A stretch of DNA of 64,000 nucleotides from contig CAZTSI010000010.1 of NCBI GenBank assembly GCA_964616755.1, positions 22,363-86,362 of the forward strand, given 5' to 3'. Numbering within the stretch: position 1 is the stretch's first letter; each line of letters opens with the position of its first letter. The stretch is from CAYNFR01 sp964616755 (GTDB taxonomy: Bacteria; Bacteroidota; Bacteroidia; Chitinophagales; Saprospiraceae). Made by a program: the position numbers and the translations under genes. Shown here piece by piece: positions 8,958 to 18,097 of this stretch. Under the pieces are notes generated by a model that was given only the letters and a program-made list of their open reading frames with translations, searched no databases and was not told where the DNA came from.

Positions 8958-9034
8958 GATTCTTTAGACTGAATGATATAACTAATCGCTTAACGACCAT
9001 TTAAAGGGTTCTAGGGCGTCAAAGATGAGATATT

Positions 9035-9661
9035 TTGAATAAATTGAAACATATTGCCGTTGCAGGCAACATTGGGGCAGGTAAAACTACCCTTTGTCAA
9101 AAACTAGCCCAACATTACTCTTGGGAGGCACAGTTCGAGCAAATAGACAATAACCCCTATCTCGATGACTTTTATCACGATATGCGTCGATGGTCGTTTA
9201 ATCTTCAAATCTTCTTTCTCAATAGTCGATACAATCAAATAATTAAGATTAAAGAAGGTAAAAATACGGTTATCCAAGATCGGACAATTTTTGAGGATGC
9301 CTACATTTTTGCTCCTAATCTTTATGAAATGGGACTAATGGAAACGAGGGATTTTAATAACTATTATTCACTTTTTAAGACCATGCAAGGTCAAATTGGC
9401 GCTCCGGATTTGCTCATCTATCTTAAGGCTGGCATCCCAACACTCGTATCGCACATTCAAGACCGAGGACGGGATTATGAGGGCAGTATGAGCTTAGATT
9501 ATCTGCGGAACCTTAACGAACGTTATGATAACTGGATAAAAAACTACAGTGATGGTAATTATTTGATTATCAATGTTGATAATTTGGATTGGAAAAATAA
9601 GCCCGAAGACTTTGCCATAGTTTTAGAATTAATTGATACAGAACTGCACGGATTGTTTTAG
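9035..9661 (+). CDS. Deoxynucleoside kinase
   Basis: A 208-residue kinase of the dNK/dGK/dCK family that phosphorylates deoxynucleosides for salvage. The P-loop GNIGAGKTT lies at 11-19. An ENPYL-like motif follows (DNNPYLDDFY). The catalytic DRT motif is at 82-84 within a QDRTIFED segment, and a LID-like RGRDYE follows. The start is TTG at 9035. The only nearby ATG (9025) opens a five-codon frame ending at 9042. The gene ends 2 bases before yggS, so they form one transcript. The preferred base (dA, dG or dC) cannot be assigned from the motifs. Confidence 0.9.
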   Translation: MNKLKHIAVAGNIGAGKTTLCQKLAQHYSWEAQFEQIDNNPYLDDFYHDMRRWSFNLQIFFLNSRYNQIIKIKEGKNTVIQDRTIFEDAYIFAPNLYEMGLMETRDFNNYYSLFKTMQGQIGAPDLLIYLKAGIPTLVSHIQDRGRDYEGSMSLDYLRNLNERYDNWIKNYSDGNYLIINVDNLDWKNKPEDFAIVLELIDTELHGLF

Positions 9662-9663
9662 GA

Positions 9664-10329
9664 ATGGATAGATTAGCCAACCTCATAGATGTATTATCCT
9701 CTAAAGGAGTCGTATTAGTAGCCGTGTCTAAGACCAAATCTACAGATCAAATATTAGAACTCTATAACCAAGGGCAACGTGATTTTGGAGAAAATAGAGT
9801 TCAAGAATTAGTGGAGAAGTATGTTTGCCTACCTCAAGATATTCGCTGGCATCAGATAGGACATTTACAAAAGAATAAAGTCAAATTGATTGTTCCTTTT
9901 GTGCACCTAATTCATTCAGTCGATAGTCGAGAAATTTTAGAGCAAATCCAAAAGCATGCCGCGCAAGAAGATAAAATCCTTCAAATATTGCTACAGGTGA
10001 AAATTGCCAAAGAAGAAACAAAATTTGGATTAAGCTATTCTGACGCGCTAAAAATTATAATTGATCTGCAAGATGAGCAATATTGTCCAAATATTCTACT
10101 AAAAGGACTGATGGGCATGGCTAGCTTTTCAGATGATCAAGCTCAAGTCAGAAAAGAGTTTAGTGATTTAAAATCCTTTTTTGATGACATAAAGCAAAGG
10201 TTTTTCGTCAGCTCATGTGCATTTGATACACTTTCTATGGGCATGTCAGGTGATTATGCGATAGCCATAACAGAGGGTTCAACGATGGTACGATTAGGTA
10301 GTTTGCTTTTTGGTTCAAGAGAAGTATAA
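9664..10329 (+). CDS. yggS: YggS family pyridoxal-phosphate homeostasis protein
   Basis: A 221-residue cytosolic PLP-binding TIM-barrel protein that maintains vitamin B6 balance. It is homologous to the N-terminal domain of alanine racemase but non-catalytic. The PLP lysine is Lys23 in VAVSKTKS. Other family hallmarks are DFGENRVQEL, RWHQIGHLQKNKVK, HSVDS, a KFG segment, GLMGMAS, LSMGMSGDYAIAI and the C-terminal VRLGSLLFGSRE. It follows the kinase gene by 2 bases. The 8-base gap to the converging FG-GAP gene contains no terminator. Confidence 0.94.
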   Translation: MDRLANLIDVLSSKGVVLVAVSKTKSTDQILELYNQGQRDFGENRVQELVEKYVCLPQDIRWHQIGHLQKNKVKLIVPFVHLIHSVDSREILEQIQKHAAQEDKILQILLQVKIAKEETKFGLSYSDALKIIIDLQDEQYCPNILLKGLMGMASFSDDQAQVRKEFSDLKSFFDDIKQRFFVSSCAFDTLSMGMSGDYAIAITEGSTMVRLGSLLFGSREV

Positions 10330-10337
10330 AATTTCTC

Positions 10338-12619
10338 CTACTCGTTTACCTTTATAAAGCTTGTGGCGTATACTTTGGTGCTATTCTCTACAACTATCCA
10401 ATACCAGCCCGCTTGGAGTGTCCTAATATCATATCTCCATTCTGGATTTGCCTTTATTTGTCCCTGATCAATCGTCTGACCTAGAGCATTAGTGATATGG
10501 TATCGGCAATCAGCACATGATTGCGGCAAAGTGATTTGAAAAAATTGGCTANNNNNNNNNNGCTACTAGGGTTCGGATAAACAATGAGTGCTTCAGTTCC
10601 TACTTCTTGGGTAGATGTGCTTGTCTTGAGCCTAAAGTCACTATGATAAATGGCTAATCCGCCGCGTCGTGTCCCAATAGCTATTTCACCCAATCCGTCA
10701 TTATCAAGGTCAGCAACACTGACCGCTGAGAGAAACCCCTCGCTTATTCCGCCCAATTGGCTATTCACCAGTTGAAAGCTATCTAATTGTTCAGACAGCC
10801 CATCATATCTAAAAAGATTTCCACTTTGCGAGCCAATGACTAGAATATCTTTATTACCATCAAGGGAAACAACATGAGGTGCGGCATAATTATTAACGAA
10901 TCCATTCTGTCGCATAAAAAATTTTCCGAAGAAAGGATCATTGGCGCTATCATTTTCGTTGGGATTAAACAAAGGGCTACCTACAGTCCCTATGTTTCGA
11001 AAATAGTTGAGAGATCCGATGGCATCATTGCTTGAATTAAAATTCTGCTCACCAATGATCAAATCACCAAGTCCATCTCTGTCATAGTCATAAATCGCTG
11101 GACGTGCCCAAGCACCGACCTTGATATCCATAAATCCGAACACGGGTTCTGCCCATTCAAACGTATTCGCTTGGCCAGATGTATTTTCAACATAAATAAG
11201 GCGACCTCTATCGTCGCCAATGACCATATCTAGATCATCGTCGCCATCTATATCGCCAAGTGCCGGAGTAAATTGATTAGACATACTCGAAAAACGAGAT
11301 AAACGGAGGTAATCATTGTCAAGTAAGATGAATTTTGGGCTATTGATTTTTCCAACATTTTGAAACAGTGCCATATGAGCGGATCTCGTGATGCCATCGG
11401 CTGAAAAACCACTACTACCTACTAACAAATCCATCAATTGATCTCCATTAAAATCAAAAAATAATGGAGCTGTATTTTCCCCAAAATACACCATGTCTTC
11501 TACAAGGAAATTTTTCGTGACCAACGAGAGTTCTTGCCCCCCTAGTTCATCATTCACTTCATAATGCCACACATGGTTAGTGGTCTGCGAACTATTCGCA
11601 TCATTTGGAGTGACAAAAAGATCTGTCAATCGACCCAGCGTATCTGTGAAAAAGTGCGCAGCATTAAATAACTCTATATCCACTGGTTGAGAAGCCTCCG
11701 GAAATCTGGTCTGCTGGCTTGTCATCCATGCTAAATTGGGTTGACCTTGGTTAAACAACGCGACCAATCCATCATAAGAAACATCACCAAGCAATAAATC
11801 TTGAAGACCGTTGCCGTCGAGATCAATAGATGCAATAGTACTGCCTTGATGCCGCACAATGGCAGGTATTTCATCAGGTGACCTAATGTCTCGTGCACAT
11901 TCGGTCTCAGATGCACTTAGTGTAATCACTTCACTAAAACCACTTTCAAAAAACTTACCATAACATATATCACCGACCCTAAAAACAACTGTATCGACAG
12001 GTAGTGAAAATTCTCTCTGCATATTTCGGTATAGATAAACAGATTGTCCAGACGGCTCAAAAGCTAATATATCAATATCACCATCTTTGTCAACATCACC
12101 GATATGAGGCAAATCTATAGGGCTGACATAGAGCTGAGTAAAACTTGTCGCGCCTACGGGTACGTGGATGACATCAAAACTACGTGAAGGAAATCTTTTG
12201 AGTTTATAGGCCAATATGTTGCCAGAAACCTCAGCTATCCATAATTCTACTCCTGGAACATTAGCTGTGGTCGGAGAACAAAACAAGTCCTCTAATCCGT
12301 CGCCATTAAAATCGCGCAAAACCATCCAACTTTTTATCTTAGGAAAAAGGCGTCTGTAGCTAGGGTCAAATATAAACCCGCCGCCATTTGACTGAGCAAT
12401 CAATGGAATGATCGTCGAGCCTTCACGATCAAAGATAACCATATCTTGAAGGCCGTCTTGATTTAAGTCAGTCCGGCTAAACTGCGGAGCACGGAGTCCA
12501 CCGGCAAAAGGAATAGATTTTAAGCCATTGACATTAAAGGATATATCAGCTAAGGTATAATCCTGCGCATAAAACATGAAACCCTGAAAAATGAACAGTA
12601 TGACTAAAATGCTTTTCAT
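10338..12619 (-). CDS. Secreted FG-GAP repeat protein with T9SS sorting tail, interrupted by an assembly gap
   Basis: A roughly 755-residue exported protein. The signal peptide is MKSILVILFIFQGFMFYAQ. The body carries repeated calcium-loop strings of the D-x-[DN]-x-DG type, for example LNQDGLQDMV, FNGDGLEDLF, VDKDGDIDIL, GDDDLDMVIGD and LDNDGLGEIAIG. These are typical of integrin-like FG-GAP/VCBS beta-propellers. The C-terminus is a type A T9SS sorting domain: VYPNPSS, then GQTIDQGQI, then GWYWIVVENSTKVYATSFIKVNE. Ten N at 10552-10561 break the frame inside this domain, but the flanks overlap by four bases and merging them restores the frame. It stands alone, with no enzyme domain visible. 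Cell-surface adhesion or scaffold is the likely role by inference. Confidence 0.85.
10552..10561. other. Assembly gap (10 N) that is probably a 4-base contig overlap
   Basis: The left flank ends in GCTA and the right flank begins with GCTA. Merging the two copies gives, on the coding strand, CCT AGT AGC CAA TTT TTT (Pro-Ser-Ser-Gln-Phe-Phe). This rejoins the two halves of the T9SS tail in frame. The ten N are therefore likely a fixed-size placeholder, not missing sequence. Confidence 0.8.
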
Positions 12620-12890
12620 AACTAAGAAATCTAACGTAATTTGTCGTTAAAATAATACTTACGCCAATCAAATAACCGTTTAACCGCTATTCATAGAATA
12701 AGATTTTATGGAATTATGTCTTTTATGCATAAATACCGTCTTAAATAACGAAGAACAGTGTGTTTGGTCAAGAACAGTTTAGTTAATGTGATTTCGAAAG
12801 TATGTATTAAAAAATATATATAATCTAAAGTACATATGAATAAGGGCTTGGACATCATTCATTGTCTATAACAATATAAAAGGGTAAAGA

Positions 12891-13955
12891 ATGGACTTAG
12901 AAATCATCCAACAGAAAAGATGGAACAACTCATTGAGAAATTCAATCGTAGGACATTTATTGATCCTATTACTTGTTTTTTTCTTTCCAGTTCCAGTGGA
13001 TCCGACTGAAAATATTGAAACGCAATATGCTGTAGCTATAAGTTTTCAAGAGGTCGAATTTAGGGATTCCAAGAGTTCAAATAGCTCTGCAAGCCAAGCC
13101 AGTGCGGGTGCTCAGCGTGAAAAAAGCGAAACCCCCGCAAAACTAGAAACAGCTAAACCCAATCCTTTAGAGACGCCTAANNNNNNNNNNCCAACCGCGC
13201 AATCGAAACCTCAACCTGCCCCGCCTGTAGCTGCACCACGCCCTACAGACCCCGTCGTATCTAAAACAACAGTTGAAGAGAGTGACATCCAAGCTATAGA
13301 AGAGCCTGTAGACGTGGAAGATCCAGAGCCTGAATACATACCTCAAAAATCACCTACTCCTCAGCCCACAGAGCAAGTAATCATTGCTAATCCTGATCTT
13401 CCTTCGCTGTCAGATATCATCGGTACGATCAATGACGATCCTATCGAATCTGAGTCAGAAAATGTGCCTGCCAAAACACAAGGTACAGGCACTAAAAATT
13501 CTCCTTCAAATGGCACGAGCAGCGCAGATCCGTCCTTAAAAGATGGTAGTGGAAGCGGAAAATCAGATGCTGGCACCGGGAAGGGTAAAGATGCTAGCGG
13601 AGATGATAATGACAGTGGCAAAGGAACCGGAGGAGCTGGTGAAGGCAATTTTGACGCATCAGGTGACGGCATCTTTGGTCGCAAGGTAATTTATATGGAT
13701 CCTGATATGACACGACTTATTGCTAGTAGTCCCAAGTCTGGAAAGATAGTCTTTAAGGTTTGTATCAGCCGCAGAGGCCATGTCAGCTACCTAGAAGTAA
13801 ATACTGCACTCACAACGATAAAAGATACCAACCTGCTCAAGCAAGCACTCAACTCGATGAATAAGTATAAGTACGAACCCGATTATACTGCTACAGCAGA
13901 ACAGTGTGGATCGTTTACAGTGATTCTCGATACCTACAAAGGCATAAGAAGATAG
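12891..13955 (+). CDS. TonB-like energy transducer family protein, with an assembly gap
   Basis: About 354 residues. A short cytoplasmic N-terminus and one membrane helix (HLLILLLVFFFPVPV) precede a long Pro/Glu-rich periplasmic stretch. A Gly/Ser/Asp/Lys-rich linker (about residues 195-260) follows, then a folded C-terminal domain containing GKIVFKVCISRRGHVSYLEV and a LLKQALNSMNKYKYEPD helix, as in TonB C-terminal domains. It probably couples inner-membrane energy to an outer-membrane receptor, although ExbB/ExbD are not nearby. Ten N at 13181-13190 lie in the proline-rich part. The frame is preserved as written. The gene stands alone, with an AT-rich 271-base divergent region upstream in which I find no clear TAnnTTTG element. 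Confidence 0.8.
   Translation: MDLEIIQQKRWNNSLRNSIVGHLLILLLVFFFPVPVDPTENIETQYAVAISFQEVEFRDSKSSNSSASQASAGAQREKSETPAKLETAKPNPLETPXXXXPTAQSKPQPAPPVAAPRPTDPVVSKTTVEESDIQAIEEPVDVEDPEPEYIPQKSPTPQPTEQVIIANPDLPSLSDIIGTINDDPIESESENVPAKTQGTGTKNSPSNGTSSADPSLKDGSGSGKSDAGTGKGKDASGDDNDSGKGTGGAGEGNFDASGDGIFGRKVIYMDPDMTRLIASSPKSGKIVFKVCISRRGHVSYLEVNTALTTIKDTNLLKQALNSMNKYKYEPDYTATAEQCGSFTVILDTYKGIRR
13181..13190. other. Assembly gap (10 N) in the proline-rich linker of the TonB-like gene
   Basis: Both flanks encode Pro/Ala/Lys-rich linker in the same frame when ten bases are counted. The true gap should be 1 modulo 3 bases long. No flank overlap is visible here, and low-complexity coding sequence may explain the assembly break. 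Confidence 0.85.
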
Positions 13956-14064
13956 CTTGAATTGGAGTTACATGTGCAACGATCCTTTATTTCAGACGAA
14001 GTAATAGTCCTCAAAAGAGGCATATTGGACGAGAAAAGTTGTCTCAAAATCACAAATTTTATTA

Positions 14065-14078
14065 GTTGATATATCAAC
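14065..14078. repeat. 14-base perfect palindrome between convergent genes
   Basis: GTTGATATATCAAC is its own reverse complement. It is followed two bases later by a partial third copy of the half-site (GTTGATAT). It lies in the 203-base gap between the 3' ends of the TonB-like gene and the unknown secreted-protein gene, where no gene is visible. With no GC-rich stem or T-run it is not a typical terminator. A DNA-binding-protein site is possible. Confidence 0.5.
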
Positions 14079-14158
14079 AGTTGATATTATATTATACAAA
14101 CCATTGATAATCAGAAGTTAAGAAGATTAGTGAACTTAACGCTATGTTGTCACCAAAT

Positions 14159-15010
14159 TTAGTTTGTTTTGCGTTTGTTCTTTAAAACATCACGATCATC
14201 GGTTGGTTTAGGCACGTCTGTTAGCTTTGGAGCTGGGCCCTCAAAGAGCTTATCCCTATACATCCAACTGTTCTGATCATCGAGAACATATACCCTATAG
14301 CTTCCATCTGAGACTAAGGTCAATCCTTGATTAGGCAGCTGTCCTGGCATTTCAACTAAGTTATCGAAAGTGATCATTTTCATTTCTGGATTATAATTAA
14401 ACCCAGCATTTGAGTCCGCTGAGTAACTTAGTTTTAGTCGATGTTTGGCATTTGACCCATCTTTATCAGGAAACCGAGCATCAGCGCCCATGGTACGGGA
14501 TCTTAATTCAAAAACATCAAGAATCTTATGTTTGGTATACAAATCTGTCTGTCGGTATGTCATGATCAAATAATCTGTAGTATTCACCTTCTCTATTCGA
14601 TAAACAAGACCAGCCGGCCAGTTGGAAATAGGGATAGATCCAGATTCTGTCAATCCTAATTGACCTCTTTTTTTTGCTAAACGTATAGCTTGATTTTCCT
14701 TTTCTTGAAAATAACCAAAGTATTCGAAATTGCCTTCGCCAAGATCAATCGTCCATGTGATAAATCGAAATGCACTATCTGGGGCATATACTGTTGATAT
14801 AAATTCAATATCACGTGTCTGGATATACCAAGAATTTTCTGAATTCATAAGTTCATTCGCCATTTTTTCAAACGATATATGTGCTAAATATCTGTGATTT
14901 GGATCTGCTGCATTGATCATGACATCCGCGAAAAAGCGGATATCATGTACTTCTTGGGCAACCAAGCACATGGATGAGCAAGAGAAACAAAGGATATTTA
15001 AAAAACGCAT
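14159..15010 (-). CDS. Secreted protein of unknown function
   Basis: A 283-residue protein that I cannot place in a family. It has a likely signal peptide (MRFLNILCFSCSSMCLVAQ) and a mature start EVHDIRFF. The rest is predicted soluble and beta-rich, with regular aromatic residues (for example WTIDLGEGNFEYFGYFQEKE) and a polar C-terminal tail (PKPTDDRDVLKNKRKTN). No lipobox, T9SS tail or catalytic motif is visible. A periplasmic location is inferred. It is monocistronic: upstream is the divergent cysE promoter region, downstream the convergent TonB-like gene. Confidence 0.7.
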   Translation of the reverse strand: MRFLNILCFSCSSMCLVAQEVHDIRFFADVMINAADPNHRYLAHISFEKMANELMNSENSWYIQTRDIEFISTVYAPDSAFRFITWTIDLGEGNFEYFGYFQEKENQAIRLAKKRGQLGLTESGSIPISNWPAGLVYRIEKVNTTDYLIMTYRQTDLYTKHKILDVFELRSRTMGADARFPDKDGSNAKHRLKLSYSADSNAGFNYNPEMKMITFDNLVEMPGQLPNQGLTLVSDGSYRVYVLDDQNSWMYRDKLFEGPAPKLTDVPKPTDDRDVLKNKRKTN

Positions 15011-15097
15011 ATGACTTTTAATTTGTGTATTCCAGCTCTAAAACGTTTTTGGGTACGATGTTGGTATTAATGACGACATAAGCGCATAATTGGCTTA

Positions 15098-15125
15098 TTG
15101 AAAAACCGCTATTAACATAACTTTG
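15098..15125 (+). promoter_or_regulatory. Promoter of cysE-cysM
   Basis: TAACTTTG at 15118-15125 matches the Bacteroidota -7 consensus TAnnTTTG. TTG at 15098-15100 provides a -33 element with a 17-base spacer. The cysE ATG lies 34 bases downstream of the -7 box. This is the best-formed promoter in the window. Confidence 0.6.
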
Positions 15126-15159
15126 TTGGATGCGCGTTATTAGATGGTAAAATTTAGGC

Positions 15160-16005
15160 ATGAAAAATCAGTCGGATCACTTTTATCAACGCATTCTATT
15201 GGAACATCAACGATGCTTGATTTGTCCCTCCCCAGCGGAGGTAACATTGTTTTTTAAGCAAATAATGGGTTTACTTTATAAGCCCTACAGCGATAAGAAT
15301 ATATCGACGCTTACGGATGTTAGATCGGAGATGAAGCGTATACAACTTGAGTTAGCCACCTTACTTCAGGGCGAGAATAATCTTGATATTACTAATCATG
15401 AGGAGTGTGCTCAAGTCTTCATGGATGAACTACCAAATATTTATGATCTCCTAAACGACGATATTGCGGCAATCGTCAATGGTGATCCAGCTTGCACTGG
15501 TAAGAGGGAAGTTATTCGGAGCTATCCAGGGTTTTACGCTTCTGCGGCCTATCGTGTCGCAAATGCACTGCATCGCCTTCGAGTAAATGATCTTCCTCGC
15601 ATTATAACGGAACACGCTCATAGTGTGACTGGTATTGACATTCACCCCGGCGCATCTATTGGACGTCACTTTTGCATTGATCACGGGACAGGAATAGTCA
15701 TCGGTGAAACGTCAGAAATCCATGATCATGTTAAAATTTATCAAGGCGTGACCTTAGGCGCATTGTCTGTTCGAAAGTCAGACGCAGATAATAAGCGCCA
15801 TCCGACAATCGAAACAGGATGTGTGCTATACGCAGGAGCTACTATTTTGGGTGGCGAAACGGTGATTGGTGCGAATAGCGTTATCGGTGGAAATGTTTGG
15901 CTGACCAAGAGTGTTCCTGCTAATTCAAAAATATATTATCAAGCAACAATGGCAGATACAGATGGAACGGATAAGTTGATCGTTTATAATAATTATTCTA
16001 AATAA
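15160..16005 (+). CDS. cysE: Serine O-acetyltransferase
   Basis: Transfers acetyl from acetyl-CoA to L-serine, giving O-acetylserine, the first step of cysteine synthesis. The protein has 281 residues: an N-terminal helical domain, then a left-handed beta-helix acyltransferase domain from about residue 155. The helix contains IHPGASIGRHFCIDHGTGIVIGET, with the catalytic Asp-His region, and KIYQGVTLGALSV. The C-terminal part is GATILGGETVIGANSVIGGN. It is longer at the N-terminus than E. coli CysE, as is normal in Bacteroidota. It lies 7 bases upstream of cysM, giving a two-gene cysteine operon. Confidence 0.95.
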   Translation: MKNQSDHFYQRILLEHQRCLICPSPAEVTLFFKQIMGLLYKPYSDKNISTLTDVRSEMKRIQLELATLLQGENNLDITNHEECAQVFMDELPNIYDLLNDDIAAIVNGDPACTGKREVIRSYPGFYASAAYRVANALHRLRVNDLPRIITEHAHSVTGIDIHPGASIGRHFCIDHGTGIVIGETSEIHDHVKIYQGVTLGALSVRKSDADNKRHPTIETGCVLYAGATILGGETVIGANSVIGGNVWLTKSVPANSKIYYQATMADTDGTDKLIVYNNYSK

Positions 16006-16012
16006 TACACTC

Positions 16013-16894
16013 GTGGCTGGATTGATAGAATTAATCGGAAACACCCCTTTAGTGGAATTAGTGCATATTCCAACCAAATCGTCTGTAAAAATCTTTGGCA
16101 AACTCGAAGGGAACAATCCTGGGGGAAGTGTCAAAGATCGTGCGGCCCTTGGGATGATTACAGGCGCATTATCACGCGGCGAAATTAAGGCTGGTGATCG
16201 CTTAGTTGAAGCCACTAGCGGCAACACTGGAATTGCTTTAGCAATGATTGCTCGACTCAAAGGGCTTCATATGACTTTAGTGATGCCCTCCAACAGTACA
16301 ATCGAACGTACGAAAGCAATGAAAGCATATGGTGCTGAGGTCATCGGTACTGATCCAGAAAAAGGAATAGAATACAGCCGTGAGGTCGCCGATAAAATGG
16401 TAGAAAGCGGCGAGTATTTCATGCTTAACCAATTTGCCAATGCTGATAATTATTTACAACATTATAAGACAACAGGACCGGAGATATGGCGAGACACTAA
16501 TGGTGAAGTTACCCATTTTGTATCAGCAATGGGTACGACAGGGACAATTATGGGGGTATCTCGTTCACTGAAAGGTTTTAATAGACAGATTAAAATCGTT
16601 GGCACCCAGCCCACGGAGGGCTCAAGTATTCCGGGCATACGTCGTTGGTCTCCCGCATTTGTTCCAAAAATATTTGAAGCTTCGCACGTTGATGAAGTCA
16701 TAGATGTTTCTGAAATAGAAGCTAGAGTCTTAGCAAATCGATTGGCAAAAGAAGAAGGTATTTTAACGGGCATGAGCAGTGGAGGCGCGCTATCAGCAGC
16801 CTTAAAGATTGCCGATCGAATCGATCATGGAGTAATTGTGTTTATTGTTTGCGATCGAGGCGATCGATATTTAAGTAGTGACCTATTTGACTGA
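16013..16894 (+). CDS. cysM: Cysteine synthase B, O-acetylserine sulfhydrylase
   Basis: A 293-residue PLP enzyme that replaces the acetyl group of O-acetylserine with sulfide or thiosulfate. The PLP lysine is Lys41 in GGSVKDRAA, the substrate loop is EATSGNTGIALA, and the phosphate loop is AMGTTGTIMGVS. The CysM-type signature SIPGIRRW distinguishes it from CysK, and GILTGMSSGGAL is also present. The start is GTG, 7 bases after the cysE stop. The TGA stop abuts the TAA stop of the converging glycosyltransferase gene with no base between, so the two transcripts must overlap. Confidence 0.95.
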   Translation: MAGLIELIGNTPLVELVHIPTKSSVKIFGKLEGNNPGGSVKDRAALGMITGALSRGEIKAGDRLVEATSGNTGIALAMIARLKGLHMTLVMPSNSTIERTKAMKAYGAEVIGTDPEKGIEYSREVADKMVESGEYFMLNQFANADNYLQHYKTTGPEIWRDTNGEVTHFVSAMGTTGTIMGVSRSLKGFNRQIKIVGTQPTEGSSIPGIRRWSPAFVPKIFEASHVDEVIDVSEIEARVLANRLAKEEGILTGMSSGGALSAALKIADRIDHGVIVFIVCDRGDRYLSSDLFD

Positions 16895-18088
16895 TTAATC
16901 TAAGGCGTCTAAAAATGAAGCCAACTCTCTCCACTTTTCCTTTGAATTTAATTGAAGTTTTGCTACTTGCTTTTGTGCATGAGTGGCTCTTGTGTAAAGC
17001 TCTTCTCTATTTTTTACCAACTTATTGAGGGTCTTTATCCATTGCTCTTTTGTATTGGCTTCAAAATAATCTGTAGACGAATTAAGCTCCAAACCCTCTA
17101 CCCCTATCAAAGTAGATACCATAGGCAACCCATAGGCTATGGCTTCTAACGCCTTAATTCGAATACCACTGCCCGCCAATATCGGAAGGATAATCAAATC
17201 CACATTCTTGTAAAATTGATCGCGCTCTTCGTCACTAACAGAGCCGAGATTTATTACTCTCAAATCCTTAGTCGAAAGACTTTCGGCTGCCCTACCCGCT
17301 ATGCAAATCCGAATAGCTGTATCAAGGTGCGGTAATATTTGGCTGATAAACCATTCTACACCTTGTTGATTCGGTCTCCAATCCATTGCTCCTATGAAGC
17401 CAAGTAACAATTCCTCCTTGTTATAATTCGTCGGAGGTTTTTTTTTGAACAAGAAATGACTTGTCACTGTAAGAATAGGCGGTGCATCAATCAAATTGGA
17501 AAAAAAAAGAGCATCTATAGGACTTATGGATACAATGCCTGAAGCTCTTTTGACCAATGCATATTCTTCAGTTTTAAGACGTTCTGCCTGACAACGTATA
17601 TACTGAGTTGACAACCAATTCGCTCCTTTTTGCCATCGTTGCCAAACACGATGTTCAATATTATGGCTGCGATATACAATCTTTATCGAAGGGTAAGAAG
17701 CTTTGACTTTCAATACTAAAGGCATCATAAAGAGAGATTCTGCCCAAAGTATATCAATAGAATGCTCATTTACAAAGTCAATAAGAGAAGTCTCGTCTAG
17801 ATCAAAACGGCTCAAGTGAATAGAGCGCGAATCAAATAGGAGGTTTTTAATAAGTAAAGAAGCCCGTATAGTGGTATCTATTTCCTTTATCTTAACTGCT
17901 TTATACTTTTGCAAATAACTTCTGAGCTTAGGATCTGCCGTTGATACATAATGTCGAGAAGTATTGAAGGTAAACAAGTATAAACCATGACAGACCTTCA
18001 ATAACATATCCGCCATGTGTCCAATGGCTATAGACTCACCACTATGAAGTGGGTAGGGAACTTGCTTTGTAAGTTGGAGTATTCTCAA
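16895..18088 (-). CDS. Glycosyltransferase family 4 protein
   Basis: A 397-residue GT-B fold glycosyltransferase. The N-terminal acceptor domain begins ILQLTKQVPYPLHSGES, a typical GT4 start. The C-terminal donor domain has GFIGAMDWRPNQQGVEWF, IRICIAGRAAES and the GT4-type region KALEAIAYGLPMVSTLIGVEGL, where the donor-binding E-x7-E-like glutamates lie. The start is TTG, with no in-frame ATG nearby. It follows the desaturase-like gene by 9 bases, so the two are cotranscribed and may act on one surface lipid or glycan. Donor and acceptor cannot be assigned. Confidence 0.88.
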   Translation of the reverse strand: MRILQLTKQVPYPLHSGESIAIGHMADMLLKVCHGLYLFTFNTSRHYVSTADPKLRSYLQKYKAVKIKEIDTTIRASLLIKNLLFDSRSIHLSRFDLDETSLIDFVNEHSIDILWAESLFMMPLVLKVKASYPSIKIVYRSHNIEHRVWQRWQKGANWLSTQYIRCQAERLKTEEYALVKRASGIVSISPIDALFFSNLIDAPPILTVTSHFLFKKKPPTNYNKEELLLGFIGAMDWRPNQQGVEWFISQILPHLDTAIRICIAGRAAESLSTKDLRVINLGSVSDEERDQFYKNVDLIILPILAGSGIRIKALEAIAYGLPMVSTLIGVEGLELNSSTDYFEANTKEQWIKTLNKLVKNREELYTRATHAQKQVAKLQLNSKEKWRELASFLDALD

Positions 18089-18097
18089 GAAAATAGC

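Noticed and set aside
9025..9042. Five-codon ATG frame just upstream of the deoxynucleoside kinase
   Set aside because: Too short to call as a leader peptide. It overlaps the TTG start and no attenuator structure is visible.
10338..12619. FG-GAP protein as a truncated gene lacking its C-terminus
   Set aside because: The missing T9SS tail is present in the adjacent frame, and the flanks of the gap overlap by four bases in a way that restores the frame.
13361..13684. 107-codon Pro/Ser-rich antisense frame in the TonB-like gene
   Set aside because: It mirrors the Gly/Ser/Asp linker of the sense gene. The composition is explained by the repeat-like codons on the other strand.
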